A stretch of 64,000 nt of DNA from WRIS01 sp964345475 (GTDB taxonomy: Bacteria > Actinomycetota > Coriobacteriia > Coriobacteriales > Eggerthellaceae): assembly GCA_964345475.1 (NCBI GenBank), contig CAYFQW010000003.1, forward strand, positions 62,001 through 126,000, in the 5' to 3' direction. The translations under genes and the position numbers were made by a program. Shown one piece after another: positions 59,141-64,000 of this stretch. The notes under the pieces are model-generated. The model had not been told where the DNA came from and did not search any database. It saw only the letters and a list, made by a program, of their open reading frames with translations. Numbering within the stretch: position 1 is the stretch's first letter; each line of letters begins with the position of its first letter.

Positions 59141-59986
59141 ATGCTGAGAATCCCCGATAAGCGCATCGATTACCTGATACAGGAAGATATTCCTTATCTC
59201 GATCTTACGAGCCAAGTATTAGGAATCGGAGACCAGCTGGGGCAGATGGAATACTTTACTCGAGAAGACTGTATTTTAGTGGGAACATCCGAAGTTTCTC
59301 GTATTATGGAAAAAATGGACTGTGAGGTTATCCGTTCCCAGAAAGACGGGGATGCCTTGCAGGCAGGGGATACCTACTTTGTGGTTCAAGGCAAGGCAAG
59401 CGATCTTCATGCAGCATGGAAAGTATGCCTCAATCTATTCGATCATCTGTCAGCAGTAGCCACAAAAACACGTTCCATGGTGGATTCAGTCCATGCCATA
59501 AATCCTCGTTGTGAAGTACTTACCACTCGCAAGAGCATGCCTGGCGTTAAAGACCTGCTTGTTAAGGCAACTCTTACGGGTGGCGCCTTCCCTCACAGGC
59601 TGGGCATGTCGGAGACTGTTCTCATCTTCGACCACCATTTGACTTTTGTAGGCGGCTTCGACGCCTTCGTTGAACGACTTCCTGAAATCAAGAGCCGTTG
59701 CATTGAGAAGAAGCTCTTTGTAGAAGCAGATGCTGAGCACGCTCGTATTTTGGCGAAAGCAGGAGTTGACGGAATCCAGTTCGACAAGGTTCCGACTGAG
59801 ATCCTTAAGCCGCTCGTTGAAGAGCTTCGCGAGATACATCCGTGTATCACGCTCATTGCAGCAGGTGGGGTCAACCCTCAGAATGCGGCTGAATATGCGG
59901 CCACAGGGGTTGATGGCATAGTCACCACAGCCCTGTTCACGGCGCGCCCTATGGATATGAGTGTCAGGATGACTTGCGTGTCATAA
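59141..59986 (+). CDS. modD: ModD, quinolinate phosphoribosyltransferase-like protein
   Basis: A 281-aa member of the NadC superfamily, ModD branch: it opens with RIDYLIQEDIPYLDLTSQVLGIG, where NadC proteins have EDIGxGDITT, and keeps the barrel signatures VLTTRKSMPGVKDL, HRLGMSETVLIFDHH and LIAAGGVNPQNAAEYA. ModD genes are usually found with molybdate transporter genes, and the reaction is undefined. Here no modABC genes are adjacent. It starts at ATG 59141 after AAGGAGG. An inverted repeat ATACAC...GTGTAT lies in its leader near 59090-59113. Confidence 0.85.
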   Translation: MLRIPDKRIDYLIQEDIPYLDLTSQVLGIGDQLGQMEYFTREDCILVGTSEVSRIMEKMDCEVIRSQKDGDALQAGDTYFVVQGKASDLHAAWKVCLNLFDHLSAVATKTRSMVDSVHAINPRCEVLTTRKSMPGVKDLLVKATLTGGAFPHRLGMSETVLIFDHHLTFVGGFDAFVERLPEIKSRCIEKKLFVEADAEHARILAKAGVDGIQFDKVPTEILKPLVEELREIHPCITLIAAGGVNPQNAAEYAATGVDGIVTTALFTARPMDMSVRMTCVS

Positions 59987-60344
59987 GCCGCAGCGCATGC
60001 CTCGAGGGCTTTTCGAGAAAGGTCTAAGAATATCTTTTCGGGGAGCCCAAGAGGGTGGGCCGAGCGGAGCCCAAGCAAGGCCTAAGCGATAGTTCTAGGA
60101 AATCTTAAGAGAAAACCTGAAGAGAAAGCCTCAGCAAAAACTTAAAAGAGGGCTCATGCAGACGTAGCCCCTTATAAGGGCAGTCGCGGTTCGGCTTTCG
60201 GTCAAATTAAATAAACAATAGATAAACCCAATCATGTATCTCTGAATAGGATAAGCTTCTTATGATAGGCTGAATGGCAAGACGTTTATGCTTAAGGAAG
60301 GGCGGATTGGTGTGGGCCATCTTTCAAATCTTGAAGGTGTAGAA
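59987..60344 (+). other. Intergenic region modD-uvrB with repeat array
   Basis: The first half holds a degenerate 13-nt array (60043-60155). The second half (60180-60344) is AT-rich and probably carries the uvrB promoter; TATGAT near 60261 is a possible -10. No SOS box that I can defend. No gene seen, unless uvrB starts at the upstream ATG 60288. Confidence 0.45.
60043..60155 (+). repeat. 13-nt degenerate tandem repeat after modD
   Basis: Units include GAGCCCAAGAGGG, GAGCCCAAGCAAG, GCCTAAGCGATAG, CTTAAGAGAAAAC, CTGAAGAGAAAGC, CTCAGCAAAAACT, with two 11-nt units between. The 5' units are GC-rich and drift to A-rich at the 3' end. Confidence 0.55.
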
Positions 60345-62456
60345 ATGGAAGGGAAGCTTCCTGATGTACGCTTGGCCAATGTTCCTTTTGAGGTGATTGC
60401 CCCCTACGAGATGGCAGGCGATCAACCTCACGCAGTCGAACGTTTGGCGGAGGGTGTCAAAGAGGGGCTGCGCTATCAAACCCTGCTGGGAGTAACAGGC
60501 TCTGGGAAAACTTTCACTATGGCGAAAACTATCGAGGCTGTACAAAAGCCTACCTTGATTATGGCGCCTAATAAAACTCTTGCAGCCCAGTTAGCCGCCG
60601 AGCTTCGTGAATTTTTCCCGAATAATGCGGTATCCTATTTCGTATCCTATTACGACTATTATCAGCCTGAGGCCTATGTGCCATCAAGCGATACCTTTAT
60701 AGAAAAAGATGCTTCCATTAATGATGAGGTAGAAAAGCTTCGGCACGCCACCACCTCAGCCCTCCTTTCGCGGCGTGACTGCATCGTTGTTGCCAGCGTG
60801 TCCTGCATTTACGGTATAGGCTCTCCGATGGACTATGCGGGGCTTGCGGTATTCCTCGATAAGGAGCGTGAGCTTGATCGCGACAGCTGCATCCACGGGC
60901 TTATCGACATACAATACGATCGCAATGATTATGAGCTCAAGCGAGGAACCTTCCGAGTGCGTGGCGATGCCCTCGATATATTCCCGCCCTATGCCGACAA
61001 CCCGGTGCGCGTGGAATTCTGGGGCGATGAGATCGAGTCTATCACCGAGGTAGATAGGGTGACGGGCGAGACGATGAACTCTTTTGAGGCCTTGCCGATT
61101 TGGCCAGCATCGCACTACGTAACCGCCCGCCCCAAGCTTGACAGGGCAATCAAACAGATTCGGGAAGAGCTACGCGATCGTTTGCAGCAGTTTCGTGAGG
61201 AGGGGAAGCTGCTTGAGGCACAGCGTTTGGAAATGCGCACGAACTACGATCTTGAGATGCTCGAAACGATGGGGTACTGCTCGGGTGTTGAGAATTATTC
61301 TCGACACATGGACGGGCGTGAGCCGGGTGAGCCCCCGTATACCCTGATCGATTATTTCCCTAAAGACTTCCTCTGCATTATTGACGAGAGCCACGTTACC
61401 GTCCCTCAGATAAGGGGCATGTATGAAGGGGACCGCTCTCGTAAGGTCACACTTGCCGAGCATGGTTTTCGCCTGCCTTCCTGCTTGGACAACCGCCCTC
61501 TGCGCTTCGATGAATTTGAAGCGCGCGTCCCGCAGTTTATTTACACGTCGGCTACTCCAGGCGACTACGAGACAAGCGTTTCGCAAGCGCGTGTTGAGCA
61601 GATTATCCGCCCGACTGGTCTTTTAGATCCCGAGGTTATTGTGCGCACCTCGGTATCGCAGATAGACGACATCATCGATGAGGCGCGGGTGAGGGTAGCA
61701 AAAAAAGAGCGCGTACTCATTACCACTCTGACCAAGAAAATGGCGGAAGACCTGACTGACCATCTGCTTGATCAAGATATCAAGACACGGTATATGCACT
61801 CCGATATTGCAACGCTTGAGCGTGTGGAAATACTGCGCGATCTGCGTGCGGGAGAGTTCGATGTGTTGGTCGGCATCAACCTGCTGCGAGAGGGCCTTGA
61901 CCTGCCCGAGGTTACGCTCGTGGCGATTCTAGATGCTGATAAAGAGGGTTTCTTGCGCAACCAGCGATCCCTCATTCAGACGATAGGGCGTGCTGCGCGC
62001 AATGTTTCTGGCCAGGTAATCATGTACGCCGATAAAATAACTGACTCTATGAGGCGGGCTATCGATGAAACGGCCCGACGTCGGGAAATTCAAATTGCCT
62101 ATAACAAAGAGCATGGGATCGAGCCGAAGACAATCAGAAAGGCTATTAACGATATTATCGGCTATATACAAGACGAGGTTGGCAGCTCTACTGCTGAGCA
62201 GGTAAACAAAGAGCTCGCAGAGCTTTCCCGTGAAGAAGTGTTGCGTATCATATCTTCGATGGAAGACGAAATGGCACGCGCCTCCGAGAATATGGATTAT
62301 GAAGAGGCTGCTCGCCTGCGCGATCAGGTGGTCAAGCTGCGTGTGCAGGTTGAAGGTTCGTGCGAGGACGAGGTATTAGGAAGGCTGCGCGCAGAAGCGC
62401 GCAAGGGGAGTGTTTTCGGCGGTGCTCGCAAAAGCCGTACCAGCTACAAACGCTAG
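60345..62456 (+). CDS. uvrB: Excinuclease ABC subunit B
   Basis: A 703-aa nucleotide excision repair helicase-like protein. Walker A: LLGVTGSGKTFTMA; the beta-hairpin YYDYYQPEAYVPSSDTFIEKD inserts at damage; DESH box CIIDESHVT; motif V-VI NLLREGLDLPEV and QTIGRAARN; C-terminal UVR motif (MARASENMDYEEAARLRDQV). ATG 60345 has GAAGG upstream and suits the family N-terminus; ATG 60288 would add 19 residues. A diverged internal fragment of this gene lies 2.5 kb downstream. Confidence 0.93.
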   Translation: MEGKLPDVRLANVPFEVIAPYEMAGDQPHAVERLAEGVKEGLRYQTLLGVTGSGKTFTMAKTIEAVQKPTLIMAPNKTLAAQLAAELREFFPNNAVSYFVSYYDYYQPEAYVPSSDTFIEKDASINDEVEKLRHATTSALLSRRDCIVVASVSCIYGIGSPMDYAGLAVFLDKERELDRDSCIHGLIDIQYDRNDYELKRGTFRVRGDALDIFPPYADNPVRVEFWGDEIESITEVDRVTGETMNSFEALPIWPASHYVTARPKLDRAIKQIREELRDRLQQFREEGKLLEAQRLEMRTNYDLEMLETMGYCSGVENYSRHMDGREPGEPPYTLIDYFPKDFLCIIDESHVTVPQIRGMYEGDRSRKVTLAEHGFRLPSCLDNRPLRFDEFEARVPQFIYTSATPGDYETSVSQARVEQIIRPTGLLDPEVIVRTSVSQIDDIIDEARVRVAKKERVLITTLTKKMAEDLTDHLLDQDIKTRYMHSDIATLERVEILRDLRAGEFDVLVGINLLREGLDLPEVTLVAILDADKEGFLRNQRSLIQTIGRAARNVSGQVIMYADKITDSMRRAIDETARRREIQIAYNKEHGIEPKTIRKAINDIIGYIQDEVGSSTAEQVNKELAELSREEVLRIISSMEDEMARASENMDYEEAARLRDQVVKLRVQVEGSCEDEVLGRLRAEARKGSVFGGARKSRTSYKR

Positions 62457-62546
62457 CATGCTTCCCCGTAAGCTTTGCTCGTCAGCTTATATGACGGCAG
62501 GAAGCAGCAGATGCTCCGTACGGGGATTTTTGTACATGATGGCTAG

Positions 62547-62813
62547 ATTGTTGATAAGATAATAGTATATATTCAGGGTACCCTCAAAGCCCCTTTGGCC
62601 GCGCGTCACTTTGTTGAAGAAGTAGAGCAAGGCATTCTCGATCACCTGAAGAATCTTACGATTGCGGCGATATATCCATCAATCTACAAGCGTGAACGCA
62701 TTTATTACTGGTTTGGTGTTGGCAACTATATAGTGTTCTATGTTGTTATTGACGATGTGATGGAAGTGCGTCGCTGTGTCTACGGAAGCCGAAACCTCAA
62801 AGAGCTTCTTTAG
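62547..62813 (+). pseudogene. ParE/RelE-type toxin, N-terminally truncated
   Basis: The frame reads DKIIVYIQGTLKAPLAARHF, FVEEVEQGILDHL, and ends YIVFYVVIDDVMEVRRCVYG then SRNLKELL, the classical ParE ending. The first 15-20 residues expected in the family are missing: a TAG stops the frame at 62544 and no ATG/GTG precedes the conserved part. A TTG at 62595 could start a 72-aa shortened product. No antitoxin gene is next to it. Confidence 0.7.
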
Positions 62814-63144
62814 AACGATCAGCAAGAGGGCTGAGGTAGAATGAAGCCATCCCGAATCGCCAGCCCATCTCCTGTTTCCCTGTGCCTAGGTGCAGGTTGA
62901 AAAGCATCTTTTCTTGTGGTTTATACATATATGAGGATAAATTTTTTCGGAAAGAAGTAGGGTAGGCAGACGTTTTTTCTCGAAGTTTTGTCCTTGTGGT
63001 CTTTCAGGATATAAGCCTTTTCTGAAAGGGGCGTGCAACTCGGTATTTCTGGTCGCTTCAGATAATTTGCACGTAGTGCTTGTACGCGTGCGAGCAAAGA
63101 AGGCAGAGGAGCCCTCACAAGGGGGCATTACGAAAGGAGGCTCG
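62814..63144. other. Intergenic remnant-rich stretch
   Basis: No gene, RNA or clean repeat is visible in these 331 bases. The octamer CTTGTGGT recurs near 62915 and 62994. It lies between two degraded toxin genes and probably consists of decayed sequence. Confidence 0.35.
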
Positions 63145-63252
63145 ATGTCTACTTTTCTGACAAGACGTAAATTCACGCCGGTGATCGTTGTGGCGATTGC
63201 TGCACAGGCTATAGAAGGCCGCACTGGCACTATCAATGGCCGAGATAGATGA
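63145..63252 (+). CDS. 35-aa ORF upstream of VapC remnant (possible antitoxin remnant)
   Basis: Starts at ATG 63145 with a perfect AAAGGAGG and overlaps the VapC-like start by ATGA, as antitoxin genes commonly do. The 35 residues (basic start MSTFLTRRKF, then a hydrophobic VIVVAIAAQAI) do not match an antitoxin family I know and are too short for one. Likely a truncated or frameshifted antitoxin gene; it may still be translated. Confidence 0.4.
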   Translation: MSTFLTRRKFTPVIVVAIAAQAIEGRTGTINGRDR

Positions 63253-63413
63253 CAGGAATAGATACAAATGTGCTTGTGCGTTTTCTCGTGCAAGATGAGC
63301 TTGACCAGAGTTTGTTGGCAAAACAACTGCTCGCTACCTTACGCAGAGACAGCCAGGGGTGTATAAGCCAAGCTCGGCATGAGCCTGCTTGGCTGAATAC
63401 TGGACCTTCATAG
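63249..63413 (+). pseudogene. VapC/PIN-domain toxin, C-terminally truncated
   Basis: A 54-codon frame starting TGIDTNVLVRFLVQDELDQS, which is the PIN-domain opening with the first catalytic Asp (DTNVLVR). PIN toxins are about 130 aa; this one loses similarity after about residue 38 and stops at TAG 63411-63413, so the later acidic residues of the RNase site are gone. Confidence 0.7.
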
Positions 63414-63713
63414 GCGTTCGTCAGCATGTAGCGCAGGATTTGCCGTATTCCTCAACATATTTCCACCCTACACCAACAACCCTGTGCGTGTTGAATTCTG
63501 GGGTGATGAGATAGAGCGCATCACTGGGGTTGATAGGCTGACTGGCGAGGCGATGAATCCCTTTTGGGTCTCAAGCGCTTCGTGTTCTTCAAGCGCCTCA
63601 GACGAAACCCAGTGTGGCTTAAGACTTGCAGCCTGAGCCCCGCAACTTGTATTATATGGCCTTAACAATATGGCTGCGGGCGAGAAAAGAGTGCATGTGG
63701 GAGATATGGGACT
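63414..63713. other. Intergenic stretch with uvrB relic
   Basis: Holds the uvrB fragment at 63433-63564; the rest (63565-63713) shows no gene. A GTGGGAG site near 63697 precedes the next gene. Confidence 0.5.
63433..63564 (+). pseudogene. Internally deleted uvrB fragment
   Basis: In one frame it reads AGFAVFLNIFPPYTNNPVRV, VEFWGDEIERITGVDRL and TGEAMNPF. The intact uvrB at 60837-60860 gives AGLAVFLD and at 60972-61085 gives LDIFPPYADNPVRV, EFWGDEIESITEVDRV, TGETMNSF. The relic thus joins two uvrB segments across an in-frame loss of 117 bp; in the intact gene both break points carry CTCGAT. Nucleotide differences show it is old or from another lineage. Confidence 0.8.
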
Positions 63714-64000
63714 GTGAGAAAATACAGGGTTTCGCTGCTGATATGGCTTGCGTTTGAGATTGTCGCAGTTGCACTGTGGCTTTCTTTTGACAACCTCTTC
63801 TACCTTTTGAACTTTACCTACATCGGCACCGCGGTTGCCCTCGGCTCGGCCTTCTACATTGCGGAGTTTGCTCATGCAAGGATGGCGGTTCAGATCGCCG
63901 TCGGCTCGTACATGCTCGTCTATCTTGGAATAATCTGCCGCGAGAACATGCAGATAGAAGGTTTTTGGTACTACCTGTCCCTGGGTGTGTTCCAGGCGGC
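63714..64000 (+). CDS. NapH/YccM-like 4Fe-4S membrane protein, N-terminal part
   Basis: The first 95 codons before the window edge. The start is GTG 63714; GGGAG lies upstream. Three hydrophobic segments are seen, with NLFYLLNFTYIGTAVALG and the block CRENMQIEGFWYYLSLGVFQA, which precedes the ferredoxin-type cysteine clusters in NapH/YccM-like polyferredoxins. Those clusters would be beyond the window. Codon choice is more GC-rich (CTG, GCG, GTC) than in the neighbouring degraded region. Role: probable electron transfer at the membrane; partner unknown. Confidence 0.65.
   Translation, partial: MRKYRVSLLIWLAFEIVAVALWLSFDNLFYLLNFTYIGTAVALGSAFYIAEFAHARMAVQIAVGSYMLVYLGIICRENMQIEGFWYYLSLGVFQA

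Noticed and set aside
1..64000. CRISPR arrays
   Set aside because: The tandem arrays found have no spacers of constant length and units too short and too divergent for CRISPR; no cas genes.

Overview
This 64 kb window reads as a chromosomal segment from an anaerobic actinobacterium of the class Coriobacteriia, most likely the Eggerthellaceae (a lower-GC relative such as Cryptobacterium is possible; genus not settled). Support: moderate GC by eye, a lipoprotein-type NrfA nitrite reductase beside a NapC/NrfH-like cytochrome and a Ccm cytochrome c maturation operon, a type III glutamine synthetase, citramalate-based isoleucine synthesis, rubrerythrin, and frequent GTG/TTG starts with ATGA overlaps. 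Almost all genes are on the + strand. A 100-N scaffold gap at 35407-35506 is flanked on both sides by the same 55 bp, so the contigs probably overlap and no sequence is missing.

Layout. 1-2.7 kb: end of a sulfhydrylase gene, an ECF sigma factor with a membrane-anchored C-terminal domain, then rplM-rpsI. 2.8-10 kb: CapA-like phosphatase (-), glnN, ilvE-cimA-yerC, a nicotinamidase-like hydrolase. 10-12.4 kb: three minus-strand genes (NUDIX, Hsp20, rubrerythrin) separated by strong hairpins and a 12-nt tandem array. 12.8-19.3 kb: M18 aminopeptidase, an IMP dehydrogenase resembling the Tritrichomonas type, leuS, and a SanA/YdcF-type membrane protein.

19.5-28.5 kb is the respiratory island: nrfA, the 5' relic of a group IIC intron directly after the nrfA terminator, a multihaem NrfH-like cytochrome with two non-canonical haem motifs, then ccmE(Cys type)-ccmF-ccmA-ccmB-ccmC-ccmD-like, with galU coupled at the end. 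Electrons would pass from menaquinol through the membrane-anchored cytochrome to NrfA, and the Ccm proteins would attach the haems. 28.7-30.1 kb holds a small unexplained cluster: a Cys-rich ORF, a homocysteine-methyltransferase-fold protein without its zinc cysteines, and an 82-aa protein.

30.6-48 kb: msrAB, rarA, a DUF948-like protein, an AI-2E family permease, alaS, ruvX-mltG-yqeG and a shikimate block aroE-aroC-aroK-aroB-aroQ, then pepQ, efp and a second AI-2E permease. 48.5-62.5 kb: a carboxyltransferase fused to an AccB-like biotin carrier, followed by biotin carboxylase; asp23, nusB, xseB (no xseA beside it), dxs, a GNAT enzyme, rpsA, mnmA, coaE, an orphan modD and uvrB. 62.5-63.7 kb is a gene graveyard with remnants of a ParE toxin, a VapC toxin and a second uvrB copy. 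The window ends inside a NapH/YccM-like 4Fe-4S membrane protein.

A recurring oddity is that several stop codons are followed, or straddled, by degenerate tandem arrays (12, 12, 13, 14 and about 33 nt periods), each with its own unit sequence.
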